NCBI GenBank assembly: GCA_964545855.1
Contig: CAZJHD010000043.1
Span: 1-36,974 of the forward strand
Source of the DNA: CAZJHD01 sp964545855
GTDB lineage: Bacteria; Planctomycetota; UBA1135; JACQFD01
Length of the DNA stretch: 36,974 nucleotides
Reading direction: 5' to 3'
A model generated the notes under the pieces. It worked only from the letters and a program-made list of their open reading frames with translations, ran no database searches and had not been told where the DNA came from. This document shows positions 15,174 to 24,708 of this stretch, in pieces. The number at the start of each line of letters is the position of its first letter. The stretch's first letter is position 1. The translations under genes were made by a program, and so were the position numbers.

Positions 15174-16319
15174 TCAGCGGCCGGCGGCGCCCGAGCTCAC
15201 GATCAGCGAGGCGATGGCGGCGGCGGCGAAGGACGCGGCCTCGCCGTTCCAGCGACCCGTCCGCACGTCGAGCGGGTTCGCGAGACGCTTCTCCAGGGCC
15301 TCCCGGAGGATCTGCGTCAGGTCGATGGTCGTGACGCCGGCCGCCCGGAGGCTCCCGGCGAGGCGCGCCGCGTCGTCGAAGGTCCAGGCTGCGGACGGCG
15401 CGCGCGCCTCCTCCCGTGCGAGGGCGTCGAGGAGGAGGGCGCGGAGCTCCGCGTCGGCTTCGAGCGGGTGCGGCAGCACGGCGACGACGAGCCGCAGGCC
15501 GCGCCGCTCCGTCTCCGCGTGGATCCGCGTCGCGAGACGCACGACCTCGTCGGCGTCGAAGCGCATCTCCTGGGAGAGGAGCGACCCCGGCGCGGCCTCC
15601 CGGGCCGGGAGCGCGTCGCGCCGCGCGAGCGCGCGCGCGAGATCGTCGCGGGCCCGCGCCCACTCCACGGTGCCGAAGGCGAGCGACTCGGCCGGCGCCT
15701 CCGCGGGATCGCCGCTGGGCGCCGTGACCTCGGCCGCGCTCGCGCCGAGCCATCGGAGCAGTGCGAGGGGAGGCGACGGGGGCGCGATCACGGCCCAGGG
15801 GTGCGCCACGGCCGACTCCGGCTCGGCGATCCAAACGACGACGTCGGGATCGACGTCGAAGGCGACGCGCGCACCGAGCAGCGCCTCGCCGGTCCAACGC
15901 GAGCGTCCTCCCGGGCCGACGGAGACCGCCTCGATCGCGCGGTCGGAGACGTTCTTCACGAGCAGCGCCTGCGTCCTGGCCGCCACCGTCCGAGCGTCCG
16001 CGAGCGATCGCCCGAAGGCGAAGGGGCCGCCCGCGACGGCCACGCGAAGCGCTCGCGGCGGGCGCGGGCTCGCCGGCACGAGGCCGCGGTAGCCGAGCGC
16101 GTTGGTGCGGAAGCCGGCGGAACCGCCGACGTCGACGCCTCCGAGAGCGCGGCCCCCCGCCTCGCCGCCCGACGGGCCCGTGGCGGAGATCCGCGCGAGG
16201 ACGGGCCCCGGCGCCGCGGCGGCGCGCACCGGCGGCGCCGTGACGCGGGCCACGATCTCAGCTCCGACGAGCGCCCCCGCGATCGCGAGAGCGGCGAGCG
16301 CGAGCGAGCGGGCGCGCAT
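15174..16319 (-). CDS. Degenerate SGNH/GDSL-hydrolase-like exported protein
   Basis: The 381-residue product starts at ATG (16317-16319) with a signal or anchor helix (residues 5-28). The usual opening of SGNH-type cell-surface hydrolases appears as GFRTNALGYRGL (69-80), then LRVAVAGGPFAFG (91-103), which normally reads rvl.lGDSftfG. Asp and the nucleophile Ser are Gly98 and Pro99 here, so block I is destroyed. The usual C-terminal Asp-x-x-His becomes TGRWNGEA, so the His is also missing. The fold may remain while the hydrolase site is lost. It begins 2 bases after the ptsI-like stop and is the third gene in the GH20-ptsI-like operon. Function is unknown; a binding or scaffold role is possible. 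Confidence 0.6.
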   Translation of the reverse strand: MRARSLALAALAIAGALVGAEIVARVTAPPVRAAAAPGPVLARISATGPSGGEAGGRALGGVDVGGSAGFRTNALGYRGLVPASPRPPRALRVAVAGGPFAFGRSLADARTVAARTQALLVKNVSDRAIEAVSVGPGGRSRWTGEALLGARVAFDVDPDVVVWIAEPESAVAHPWAVIAPPSPPLALLRWLGASAAEVTAPSGDPAEAPAESLAFGTVEWARARDDLARALARRDALPAREAAPGSLLSQEMRFDADEVVRLATRIHAETERRGLRLVVAVLPHPLEADAELRALLLDALAREEARAPSAAWTFDDAARLAGSLRAAGVTTIDLTQILREALEKRLANPLDVRTGRWNGEAASFAAAAIASLIVSSGAAGR

Positions 16320-16321
16320 CG

Positions 16322-18046
16322 CTACCCGCGGTAGCCGATGAGGAGCTGCTCGAGCTCGCCGATCGTGGCGCAGCGCATGGCGTCGAGCGCGATCCGGCGG
16401 CACTCGCGCACATCGAGCTCGCCGAGCACGCGCTTGAAGGCCGGCAGGGCGAGCGGCGTGAGGCCGAAGCGCCGGACGCCGGCGCCGATCAGGAGCGGGA
16501 CGTTGCTCGGGCCGACGGCCATCTCGCCGTGCACCAGCACCTCGCGGTCGAGCGCGTCGGCCGCCGCCACGACGTCGCGCACCGTGCGCAGGACGATCGG
16601 GTGGAGGAGCGCGAAGTGGGATCGGAGTTCCTCGTGCTCGCGGTCCGCCGCCAGCAGGTACTGCACCAGCGAGTCGAGGGCGATCACGAGGAAGTCCACC
16701 TCCCCCAGGAGGTCGCGCGCGCCGAGGGCCGCCGCCGGCACCTCCACGAGGGCGCCGAGCCTCACCTTCTCTCCGTGCGGGATCTTCGCCTTGCGCAGGG
16801 CGTGCTTCTCGTCGAAGAGAGCCTCCTTCACGCGGCGCACGTCGCTCGGGTCGGCGACGAAAGGGATCGCCACGCGCACGTCGCCCTCGGCGGCCGCCCG
16901 GAGCAGCGCGCGCAGGAGCGTGCGCAGGAGCTGCGGCTTCCGGAATAGGACGCGCGTCGACCGGATCCCGAGGGCCGGGTTCGGATCCTCCTTCGGCGGA
17001 TTCTCCGGGTCCGCGAGGAGCTCGAGCTTCGGGAGCCCCTCCACGTCGAGGAGGCGGAAGGTGATGGGGCTCCCCTTCGCCAGCTCGACGGCTCGCGCGA
17101 AGTGCTTGGTGAGCGTCTCCTCGTCCGGCGCGCGGCGATCGAAGAGGAAGAGCAGCTCGCAGCGGTAGAGGCCGATGCCGTCCATCCGCGACGCGACGGC
17201 CCTCTGGACGTCGTCGTGGTTCCCGCCCGTGGCGAGCACCGACACCGTCGTGCCGTCGCGCGCGCGCGTGGGCTCGCGCACCCACTGCGAGACCTCCTCG
17301 CTGGCGGCCGTGCTGGGCGCGTACTCCGCCAGCACGCGTTCGTCGGGATTCACGTGCACGGAGCCGCCGCTCGCGTCGACCAGCACCGTGTCCCCCGTCT
17401 TCACGGCCTTCCGCAGCCCCTTCGCCCCCATGATCGTCGGGATGCGGAGGGAGCGCGCGAGGATCGCGGCGTGGGACGTGAGCGCCGTCTCCTCCGTCAC
17501 GATCGCCACGACGCGCTCGTTGCCGAGCGAGAACATGTCGACGATCGAGAGGTCGCGAGCGCAGAGGACGTAGCGGTCGGGGAGCGTCGGCTCCTCCTTC
17601 GCCGCCGCCGGCTCGGCGGGCTTCAGGCAGCGCAGCACGCGGATCCCCACGTCGCGCAGGTCGAGGGCGCGCTCGCGGAGGTACTCGCTCTCCACGAGCT
17701 TGAAGACCCGGTCGAAGTCGGAGATCACCTTCGCGATCGCCGACTCCAGGTTGCGCTGCTCCTCCAGCACGAGCCGCTCGACGTCGGTGACGAAGATCGG
17801 GTCCTTCAGGTAGGTGACGTGCGTGTCGAAGATCCGCGCGTCGATCGTGCGGATCTTCCCCTCCATCTTCCCCTTGAGGTCGACGAGCTGCTGCCGCGCC
17901 GTGTCGAGGGCCTCGCGGAAGCGGTTCAGCTCGTCGTTCACCCGGTCGGAGCTGACGCGCTGCGTGCCGACGCGCTCGAGCTCGTCGTCGCGAAGGACCG
18001 CGGGTCCGACGGCGACGCCGGGGCAAACGGTAGTGCCCTGGAGCAT
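16322..18046 (-). CDS. ptsI: PtsI-like phosphoenolpyruvate-phosphotransferase with altered active site
   Basis: The 574-residue length equals bacterial enzyme I. The N-terminal region (GVAVGPAVL, then a helical HPr-interaction-like part), the phospho-His loop ALTSHAAILARSLRIPTIMG with H192 (E. coli H189), and the PEP-binding domain (GIGLYRCELLF, GIRSTRVLFRK, GALVEVPAAAL) are all kept. Compared from memory with E. coli enzyme I, the motif IGTNDLTQY reads IALDSLVQY, so the Mg-ligand Asp455 is Ser459. The catalytic Cys502 of CGEmAG is His506 (VHGEMAVG). The start at 18044-18046 (MLQGTT) gives the normal beginning; an upstream ATG would add a spurious leader. The gene lies 141 bases after GH20. 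No HPr or EII gene is visible, so classical PTS function is doubtful. Confidence 0.85.
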   Translation of the reverse strand: MLQGTTVCPGVAVGPAVLRDDELERVGTQRVSSDRVNDELNRFREALDTARQQLVDLKGKMEGKIRTIDARIFDTHVTYLKDPIFVTDVERLVLEEQRNLESAIAKVISDFDRVFKLVESEYLRERALDLRDVGIRVLRCLKPAEPAAAKEEPTLPDRYVLCARDLSIVDMFSLGNERVVAIVTEETALTSHAAILARSLRIPTIMGAKGLRKAVKTGDTVLVDASGGSVHVNPDERVLAEYAPSTAASEEVSQWVREPTRARDGTTVSVLATGGNHDDVQRAVASRMDGIGLYRCELLFLFDRRAPDEETLTKHFARAVELAKGSPITFRLLDVEGLPKLELLADPENPPKEDPNPALGIRSTRVLFRKPQLLRTLLRALLRAAAEGDVRVAIPFVADPSDVRRVKEALFDEKHALRKAKIPHGEKVRLGALVEVPAAALGARDLLGEVDFLVIALDSLVQYLLAADREHEELRSHFALLHPIVLRTVRDVVAAADALDREVLVHGEMAVGPSNVPLLIGAGVRRFGLTPLALPAFKRVLGELDVRECRRIALDAMRCATIGELEQLLIGYRG

Positions 18047-18187
18047 GGGGACGATGCGTGAGGTGAGCGCTCGACGCGCCCGCGCTGAGGAGTCCGCGAG
18101 AGTGGGCGGGGATTCTGCGAAGGGCGCCGGACCACCGCAACGGTGGCCGTGGTCGGATGCCCTGGCGATGCGGGGGCGCTCCAACCG

Positions 18188-20656
18188 CTACTCGTACACC
18201 CGCAGCTCGACGAGATGCACGCCGCGATTGGCCGTGTTGCCGAGCATCGTCGCGCGGACGAAGCGGGCCGGCGCCGCCGCGACGTCGTGCGCGTGGCCCG
18301 CCTCCGTCGCCACCGCCGTGTTGCCGCTCGCGTCGACGATCTCCGTCCAGGCCGCGCCGTCGAGGGAGACCTCCACGCGGTAGCGGTAGGCGCGCGTGCC
18401 GTCCCAGTAGGGAAAGAGGTGCACGCGCCGCAGCGTGTGGGGATCGCCGAGGTCCACCTGCAGCCATTGGGGCGGACCGCTGCTGGCGTCCCAGAAGCGC
18501 TCGAGGTCGACGGCGCCGTCGACGGCGGCCGCCGGCGGATGACCGGCGTCGACGCGGTCGGACGTGGTGGCGGGGCGGCCCGTCGTGAGGTTCCGTTCGA
18601 AGTCGACCCGCCGCAGGTCGCGCCGCCACTCCTCGCCCCGCGGGCGTCCCTCCGCGTCGAAGGCGCGCGCCCGCACCGTCGCCGACGCGCGTAGCACGAT
18701 CGGCGCGGTCGCGACCGGAGTGCCGGGACACGGCGCGCTGCCGTCGAGCGTGTAGCGGACGATGGCCCCCTTCGTGGCGCACGAGAGCTCGACGCGCGCC
18801 TCGTTCCCGAAGACCGTGCGCGGCTCCCACGCGCGGTCGTGCGGGAGATGTTCCAGGAGGCCCTCGATCCGCGCGCGCACGGGATGGTGCTCGTAGCGGA
18901 TCCGCAGCGTCGATCCGACGCGCTGGCGGCGCACGCCGAGCACGGCGACGGAGATCGTTGTCGTGTCCGTGAGCCGAATCGGCTTCGTCGCGACGCGGGA
19001 GCGCTCGTCGGGCTCGCTGCCGTCGAACGTGTAGAGCACGACCCGGCCCTCGACCGACGGGCGCAGCCGCAGGACGAGTTCCCCCGCGAAGGCGTTCTCG
19101 CGTCCCGGGCTCGCGCCCTCCGCCGCAGCCTCGTCGAGGCCCTCGGCCTCCACATGCACTCCGAAGAGGAGCCGCTGCACGAGGTCGTCCGCCGCCGCGA
19201 GCCTCCGCGCGAAGTCGGCGGGCTCGGGCTCCGCGCGGGGCGACGCCATGCGATCGGCGAAGGCGGCGAGCCGGCGGCGCAGGTCGGCCACCTGCATCGC
19301 CTCGTCCATCTCCCAGGAGCAGAGCTGCGCCCCGAGGACGCGGTCCGTCGGCTCCACCTCGATCGGCACGTAGGAGGGAGCGAAGGGCGCCCAGTTCTCC
19401 CAGCGCAGCGGATGCCAGCCGTGGATCGCCTCGACGGGGAAGCGCGCCCAGGGCGTCACGTAGAGCGGCTTCCACGACGCGTTGATCACGCGGTAGCCGT
19501 TCGCCAGCAGGCTCCGGGGCTCCTGGTAGGCCGTCTCCCACGCCATCACGATCACGTCGCGCGGGATCGAGACGCGCGCGCTCCCCGTGCCGGCGAAGCT
19601 CTCCCAGACGAGAGTCTGCTTGCCGCGGCGCTTCACGGACTCGTGCATGCGCACGACGAAGTCGAGCAGCAGATCGTGGAGATCGTCGAAGCCCTTCTTC
19701 GCGAGGGCCGCCGCCGTCTCGGGCGCGCGGCCGAGGTTCCCGAGCCAGGTCTCGTCGGCGCCGACGTGGACGAAGGGCGACGAGCGGAACACGTCGCAGA
19801 GATCGCCGACGATCCGGTCCATCGCCTCGGCGACCGCCTCGCTCCCGAGGTTCAGCACGCCGAGGTCGCGCATCGCGCCGGTCGCCGGATCGACCGAGTC
19901 GAAGAGCGCCGGCATCGCGCGGCGCATCGCCGTCGAGTGGCCCGGCACGTCGATCTCCGGCACGAGCGTCACGCCGCGGGCGTCGGCGAAGGCGACGAGG
20001 TCGCGCAGCTCCGGGAGCGAGAAGGAGTGGCCCGGCGTCGCGAGCGCGGGGAAGGACTCCGACGGGAACGTGAAGGCCTGGTCGTCGGTGAGGTGGAGCT
20101 GGAGGTAGCGGATCCCGTAGAGGCGGCAGAGGACGACGAGCTGCCGCAGCACGTCGATCGAATGGGGCCGGCGCGCCACGTCGACGAGGAGCCCGCGGTA
20201 GGCGTAGGGCGGGCGGTCGTGCAATCGGAAGCGCGGGAGCGTCAGGGGCGTCTGCGTCGCGTCGATCGCCTGCAGCAGGAAGGCCGTTCCCCGCGCGACG
20301 GCAGCCGGGCTCCCGCCGCGGACCACGACGCGCTCGGAGACCTCCACGGCGCACTCGTCCTCGACGAGCTCCGGGTCGAGAACGAGCTCGACGTCGCCGG
20401 GCCGCGGCGGCGTGCGGTCGGTCCACCAAACGGCGAGGACGCCGAAGGCCCCCCGGAGCTCCTCCGCGAGCGCGCCCGCGACGGGCGCGAGCCGGGCGTC
20501 GGCGGGCACGATCCACAGTCCGACCTCGACGGGACACGTCCCCTCGCGCATCTCGACGATCGTGGGCAGGGGCACGAAGGGGATCGCCGCACGCGCTCCT
20601 GACTCCGCGTGGGGGAACACGAGCGCGGCGACGAGGAGGAGGGGCGGGGCGATCAC
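18188..20656 (-). CDS. GH20 beta-N-acetylhexosaminidase with C-terminal sugar-binding domains
   Basis: The enzyme removes terminal N-acetylhexosamine from chitooligosaccharides or glycans. It begins at GTG (20654-20656; no in-frame ATG nearby) with a signal peptide (IAPPLLLVAALVFPHAESGA) and has 822 residues. An N-terminal alpha-beta domain leads to the TIM barrel (YRGLLVDVARR, LQLHLTDDQAF, VPEIDVPGHS). The catalytic Asp-Glu pair D301-E302 sits in HVGADETWLG. The C-terminal third holds two chitobiase/hexosaminidase-type beta domains (each with YTxDGSxP: VLYTFDGSEP and VRYTLDGSAP) and a terminal F5/8-type discoidin-like module (WLQVDLGDPHTLRRV). The exported multidomain layout suggests polymer scavenging. 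It is followed by ptsI-like and SGNH-like genes, probably as one operon. Confidence 0.92.
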   Translation of the reverse strand: MIAPPLLLVAALVFPHAESGARAAIPFVPLPTIVEMREGTCPVEVGLWIVPADARLAPVAGALAEELRGAFGVLAVWWTDRTPPRPGDVELVLDPELVEDECAVEVSERVVVRGGSPAAVARGTAFLLQAIDATQTPLTLPRFRLHDRPPYAYRGLLVDVARRPHSIDVLRQLVVLCRLYGIRYLQLHLTDDQAFTFPSESFPALATPGHSFSLPELRDLVAFADARGVTLVPEIDVPGHSTAMRRAMPALFDSVDPATGAMRDLGVLNLGSEAVAEAMDRIVGDLCDVFRSSPFVHVGADETWLGNLGRAPETAAALAKKGFDDLHDLLLDFVVRMHESVKRRGKQTLVWESFAGTGSARVSIPRDVIVMAWETAYQEPRSLLANGYRVINASWKPLYVTPWARFPVEAIHGWHPLRWENWAPFAPSYVPIEVEPTDRVLGAQLCSWEMDEAMQVADLRRRLAAFADRMASPRAEPEPADFARRLAAADDLVQRLLFGVHVEAEGLDEAAAEGASPGRENAFAGELVLRLRPSVEGRVVLYTFDGSEPDERSRVATKPIRLTDTTTISVAVLGVRRQRVGSTLRIRYEHHPVRARIEGLLEHLPHDRAWEPRTVFGNEARVELSCATKGAIVRYTLDGSAPCPGTPVATAPIVLRASATVRARAFDAEGRPRGEEWRRDLRRVDFERNLTTGRPATTSDRVDAGHPPAAAVDGAVDLERFWDASSGPPQWLQVDLGDPHTLRRVHLFPYWDGTRAYRYRVEVSLDGAAWTEIVDASGNTAVATEAGHAHDVAAAPARFVRATMLGNTANRGVHLVELRVYE

Positions 20657-20740
20657 GGCGGCCCGCCACTCTCGCCCCGTCCCGCGACGCGCGCCAGCGC
20701 GCGCGGCGGCCGCGGGACCGGTTCGGATAGAACGACCTCG

Positions 20741-21766
20741 ATGGCCGCCGCTGGCAGCTCCGGATCCGCGCGCCCGCCTCGCGGGCGGCTCGCGCCGTCG
20801 CCCACGGGTGCGCTCCATCTCGGCAACGCGCGCTCGTTCCTGCTGGCCTGGCTCTCGATCCGATCGCGCGGCGGCACCGTCGTCCTGCGCGTCGAGGACC
20901 TCGACGGACCGCGCCTGAAGCCCCGCGCCGAGGCGCAGGCGATCGAGGACCTCCGCTGGCTCGGCCTCGACTGGGACGAGGGTCCCGTCGAGGGCGGCCC
21001 CTTCGCTCCCTACCGGCAGACGGAGCGCACGGCGCGTTACGGCGCCGCCATCGATCGGCTCGCCGCCGAGGGCCGCGTCTACCCCTGCGTCTGCTCGCGC
21101 GCCGAGATCGAGCGCGCCGCCTCGGCGCCGCACGCGGGCGAGCACGAGACGCGCTATCCCGGCACGTGCCGCGGGCGCTTCGCGAGCCTCGGCGACGCGG
21201 AGCGCGAGGCCGGATGGCCCGCCGCACTGCGCCTGCGCGTCGATCCGGGGTCCGTGCGCTTCGACGACGCCCTGCGCGGCGCCATGGAGTTCGACCCGTC
21301 GCGGGAGTGCGGCGACTTCGTGATCGAGAAGGTGGAGCGGTCGGGCACGCGGGCGGGGAGCCGCACGGCGTCCTACCAGCTCGCCTGTGTCGTCGACGAC
21401 GACGCGATGGAGATCGACGAGGTGCTGCGCGGCGACGACCTGCTCCCCTCGACGGCGCGGCAGATCCTCTTGCAGCGCGCCCTCGGCCTGCGCACGCCCG
21501 CCTATGCCCACGCGCCGCTCCTCGTCGGCGAGGACGGGCGACGACTCGCGAAGCGCCACGGCGACACGACGATCGCCCGGTTCCGCGAGGCCGGCGTCGC
21601 GCCGGACGCCCTCGTCGGCTGGCTCGCGCACGTGTCCGGTCTCGCGCGGACGGGCGCCCCGGTGTCGGCGCGCGCGCTGCTCCCACGCTTCGACCTCGCG
21701 CGCCTGCGGCGCGAGGCCGTCGTCGTCCGCGCGAGCGACGTGTCGGCGCTCCTCGAGGCGCGCTGA
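20741..21766 (+). CDS. gluQ: Glutamyl-Q tRNA(Asp) synthetase
   Basis: GluQRS attaches glutamate to the queuosine base of tRNA-Asp. Only the catalytic part of a GluRS is present (341 residues), without an anticodon-binding domain. Visible motifs are the HIGH-like APSPTGALHLGNARS (18-32) and VEDLDGPR. A GluQRS-type zinc site is C116-x-C118 in VYPCVCSR with Y139 and C143 in RYPGTCRGR. The KMSKS counterpart is RRLAKRHGDT. It is divergent from the GH20 gene, with 84 bases between starts, and convergent with fungalysin. Queuosine-making genes are not in the window. Confidence 0.93.
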   Translation: MAAAGSSGSARPPRGRLAPSPTGALHLGNARSFLLAWLSIRSRGGTVVLRVEDLDGPRLKPRAEAQAIEDLRWLGLDWDEGPVEGGPFAPYRQTERTARYGAAIDRLAAEGRVYPCVCSRAEIERAASAPHAGEHETRYPGTCRGRFASLGDAEREAGWPAALRLRVDPGSVRFDDALRGAMEFDPSRECGDFVIEKVERSGTRAGSRTASYQLACVVDDDAMEIDEVLRGDDLLPSTARQILLQRALGLRTPAYAHAPLLVGEDGRRLAKRHGDTTIARFREAGVAPDALVGWLAHVSGLARTGAPVSARALLPRFDLARLRREAVVVRASDVSALLEAR

Positions 21767-21792
21767 GACGCGTCCCTCGGACGGGAGCCCGG

Positions 21793-23934
21793 CTACTTCA
21801 CCGCGATCGACGCCTTGTAGGCGCCCGGCGCGCCACCCAGGTTCAGCACCGTGAGCCGGTAGACGCCGCCGTTCACGACGACGATGCCGCTCTCGCTCGC
21901 CTTCTCGCCGCCGTTCTTCACGACCTTGCCCTTGCCGTGCGCGAAGTCGCCGGGCCCGTCGTCGAACGAGAAGTCGACGCGCGTGCCGTCCTTCTTCGAG
22001 CCGGTGAACGACACGGAGATCTTCTGCCCCGGCACGAGGATCAGATCGACGGCGTGCTGCGCTCCGGCGGAGGCGAAGGACGACGTGAACGACGCGCGCG
22101 CGCCCTTCGCGCCCGTCGCGTCGACGAGGGGCACGGTGCCCGCGTCGGGCGAGCCGAGGGCGCCGTTGCACCACATGGCGCCGAGCGCCGCGAGCGCGGC
22201 GGACGCCCCCTTCTGGAGCTCCACGTCGAGGAGGAGCTCCGCGAGGCACTGGCCGAAGTAGGCGGCGTAGGCGTCCTCGGCGTTCTGGGGGGTGACCGAG
22301 CCGAAGCCCACCTCGCCCGTCGTGACGGGCCAGTAGGGGAGCGACGAGAAGACGATCGCCTCGGACGTCTTCTTCAGCACGCGGCGGACCTTCCAGAGCG
22401 TCGATCCGAAGATGACGCCCGCCTCGTGCTCCTCCGGCAGGCCGCCCTGGCCCACGACGTCGAAGAGGTCGTCGGGGAAGGACCGCGGGTCCGTGAGGTC
22501 GCGCAGCGACCCGGCGAAGACGCCGAGGTCGGGGCCGAGGTGGACCGCGAAGGCGGGCCCGATGCGCGCGTCGTTCAAGAAGCTCGCGGCGAAGAAGTCG
22601 GCGAGCGCCTCGTTCACCGCGCGCGGCGGCGTGTCGACGGGCGACGCGCCGAAGCCGTGACCCGCCTTCTCGACGACGCCGTGCGTGTATTCGTGGAAGA
22701 CGACCGACGGGTCTCGGGAGAAGTCGTCCATCGGATCGCCCGTCTCGTTGGAGACGTCGCCGAAGGCGAAGAAGCCCGAGCCGTGACCGAGGCCGAGGTC
22801 GCTCGTCGAGAAGAACGCGTTCACGAGACCCGCCACGTTCACCACGGCGGGGATCGCGTAGCTCGCGGCGCTCTCGCCGAGGATCTTCTCGAAGCGCCGG
22901 CCGGCGTCCGTGAGCCAGAAGTAGGTGTTCACCTGGTCGAAGAAGCTCGCCTCGGCCGGCGCATCGTCGGAGACCGGCTTGAAGGTGTGGCTCGCGCTGA
23001 AGATGTCGACGCCCAGGTCGTCGAGCACGTGGGCGAACCGCCCGAAGAGGAGGCCGTCCTCGGCGAGGCCCGGCACCACGTCCTCGATGCCGAGGTCGGC
23101 GAGCGGCTTCGTGCCGGCCTTGCTCCCGATGGCCGCCTTCAGGTTCGGGTACACGCTCCCCGTCCCCGTCCCCGTGAGGAACGGCAGCGAGTCGCCGCCG
23201 AAGTGGTAGGCGCCTTCCCCGGTGGAGCGGTTCTCGAAGACGCGGAGCACGCTCCCGGTCGTGGCGTCCACGTCGACCGACAGCGGTCGGAGTCCCTCCC
23301 GCAGCACCGTGTCGACGCGCAGCACGAGGAGCACGGCGCCGTTCGTGGCTCGCGCCGTCCGAGACACGACGGCGCGGCGCGACGCGCCCGGCCCGACGAG
23401 GAACGCTCCCGCGTCCACGCCGAGGGTGGCGAGGTGCGTGCTCGCGATGACCTCCGCCGCCGAGTCGCCGAGGACCGGAGGCGCCACGGCGACGGCGCCC
23501 AGCAGGTTGCCGCTCGCACCGACCACGCCGCCCTTCCGGTCGAACCGGACGACGAGGCCGCGACCCTCGAGCGGGAAGCCGTGCACGGTCTGTCCGAACC
23601 GCGCCGCGCGCACGGCGCCGCGTGCGTCGCGGAGGATCGCGGGCGCCGAGACCTGCACCGAGGCGCCGGACGCCGCGCCGAAGAGATCCCCGTAGCTCGC
23701 GAGGAACGACTGGGCCGCCTCGGCCGAATCGCCTCCGTTCGTCGGCACGGGCCCGCGCAGGCGCCGCACGAGACCCGACGACGGGTCCACGTCGACGACG
23801 AGCCGCTCGCGGGCGGCACCGAGCGCCGCGAGGGAGGCGCGATCCTGCGCGCGGAGCACGCCGCCGCGCACCACCTGCGCCGACAACGGCGGCGCGACGA
23901 GCGAGAGCAATGCGAGTGCAACGATCCTTCTCAT
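21793..23934 (-). CDS. Secreted fungalysin-type (M36) metallopeptidase
   Basis: The 713-residue precursor has a signal peptide ending near PLSAQ20. Its start is well supported: AAGGAGG at 23944-23950 lies 9 bases before the ATG. Residues about 30-235 form the FTP/PepSY-like propeptide (AAQSFLASYGDLFG, FGQTVHGFPLEGRGL). The catalytic part has HEYTH (414-418) with the downstream NEALADFFA (441-449) giving the third zinc ligand E442, the gluzincin pattern of fungalysins. A C-terminal PPC-like beta domain (SVSFTGSKKDGTRVDFSFDD) is probably a secretion or targeting module. The enzyme should work outside the cell as an endopeptidase. The lipase-like gene lies 93 bases upstream on the same strand. 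Confidence 0.93.
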   Translation of the reverse strand: MRRIVALALLSLVAPPLSAQVVRGGVLRAQDRASLAALGAARERLVVDVDPSSGLVRRLRGPVPTNGGDSAEAAQSFLASYGDLFGAASGASVQVSAPAILRDARGAVRAARFGQTVHGFPLEGRGLVVRFDRKGGVVGASGNLLGAVAVAPPVLGDSAAEVIASTHLATLGVDAGAFLVGPGASRRAVVSRTARATNGAVLLVLRVDTVLREGLRPLSVDVDATTGSVLRVFENRSTGEGAYHFGGDSLPFLTGTGTGSVYPNLKAAIGSKAGTKPLADLGIEDVVPGLAEDGLLFGRFAHVLDDLGVDIFSASHTFKPVSDDAPAEASFFDQVNTYFWLTDAGRRFEKILGESAASYAIPAVVNVAGLVNAFFSTSDLGLGHGSGFFAFGDVSNETGDPMDDFSRDPSVVFHEYTHGVVEKAGHGFGASPVDTPPRAVNEALADFFAASFLNDARIGPAFAVHLGPDLGVFAGSLRDLTDPRSFPDDLFDVVGQGGLPEEHEAGVIFGSTLWKVRRVLKKTSEAIVFSSLPYWPVTTGEVGFGSVTPQNAEDAYAAYFGQCLAELLLDVELQKGASAALAALGAMWCNGALGSPDAGTVPLVDATGAKGARASFTSSFASAGAQHAVDLILVPGQKISVSFTGSKKDGTRVDFSFDDGPGDFAHGKGKVVKNGGEKASESGIVVVNGGVYRLTVLNLGGAPGAYKASIAVK

Positions 23935-24027
23935 GCCGGCTTCCCTCCTTCCGAACTCCGCGGCCCTGCCCGGTGCATCGGCACGATCGCGCCGCGAGCC
24001 CAACACCAAATCGAGGCTCCCGTCGAC

Positions 24028-24708
24028 TCAGTCCGCGCCGCGGAAGCGGCCCGTCCGCAGGAAGCGTCCGACGGCCTCGGCGACGTCGCGCCGGTAGACC
24101 ATTCCGTGGTGGTCGGCGCGCACGAGCATCCAGTCGGCCTCGCCCGCGAGCCGCGTGCTCGCGACCTCGACGAGCCGGTCCGACGCGCCGTCGCCCGTCC
24201 CGCCGGAGCCGCCACGCGCGCCGGCGATCGTGCCGAAGGGCACGGCGGGCGCGGGCGTCGTCGCGAAGAAGCTCGCCTCGGGACGGAGCTGCTGCCCCGC
24301 CTTGGTTCCGAAGACCGCCCGGTAGATCCAGCGGTCGCCCCAGACGCTCGCCAGCCGCGCGCCGTGGTGGGGCGTGCCGAGGAAGGCCACGCGGCCGAGA
24401 CCGGGGAGCGACGCCGCGCCGCGCCCATGACGCGCGAGGCACGCGCGGATGACGAGGCCGCCCATGGAGTGGCCCACGAGGTGGAACGGCCGCGAGAAGC
24501 CGTCCGTCCGCCGATCGAGCGCCGCGTGGAGCGCGTCGGCGTGCTCCTCGATCCAACGCCGCGTCGACGGATAGCGGTGGATCGTCGGGTCGAATCCTTG
24601 TCCCGCGAGCCGCCGGCCGAGGAGCCCGAGCGCGATCCAGAGCTCCAGGATGCCGGGGACGAGGACGACGATCTCGCGGGGAGTGGAGTCGATGCGGTCG
24701 GAGGTCAC
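24028..24708 (-). CDS. Alpha/beta-hydrolase, lipase/esterase-like
   Basis: The 226-residue protein from GTG (24706-24708) begins directly with the first strand and oxyanion region REIVVLVPGILELW. The nucleophile is S81 in GHSMGG (79-84), and a C-terminal ADHHGMVY (198-205) supplies the likely catalytic His. The HLVGHSMGGLVIRACLARHG pattern is typical of triacylglycerol lipases and PGAP1-like hydrolases. The N-terminal part of the longer open frame (up to 24924) is Arg/Pro-rich and unlike protein, so I did not use it. No signal peptide, so cytoplasmic in this model. Substrate is unknown. Confidence 0.8.
   Translation of the reverse strand: MTSDRIDSTPREIVVLVPGILELWIALGLLGRRLAGQGFDPTIHRYPSTRRWIEEHADALHAALDRRTDGFSRPFHLVGHSMGGLVIRACLARHGRGAASLPGLGRVAFLGTPHHGARLASVWGDRWIYRAVFGTKAGQQLRPEASFFATTPAPAVPFGTIAGARGGSGGTGDGASDRLVEVASTRLAGEADWMLVRADHHGMVYRRDVAEAVGRFLRTGRFRGAD

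Noticed and set aside
1516..21686. Very long open frames antisense to known genes (up to ~2170 residues)
   Set aside because: In high-GC DNA the opposite frame has few stops. Their translations are Arg/Ala/Gly-rich and overlap clear genes.
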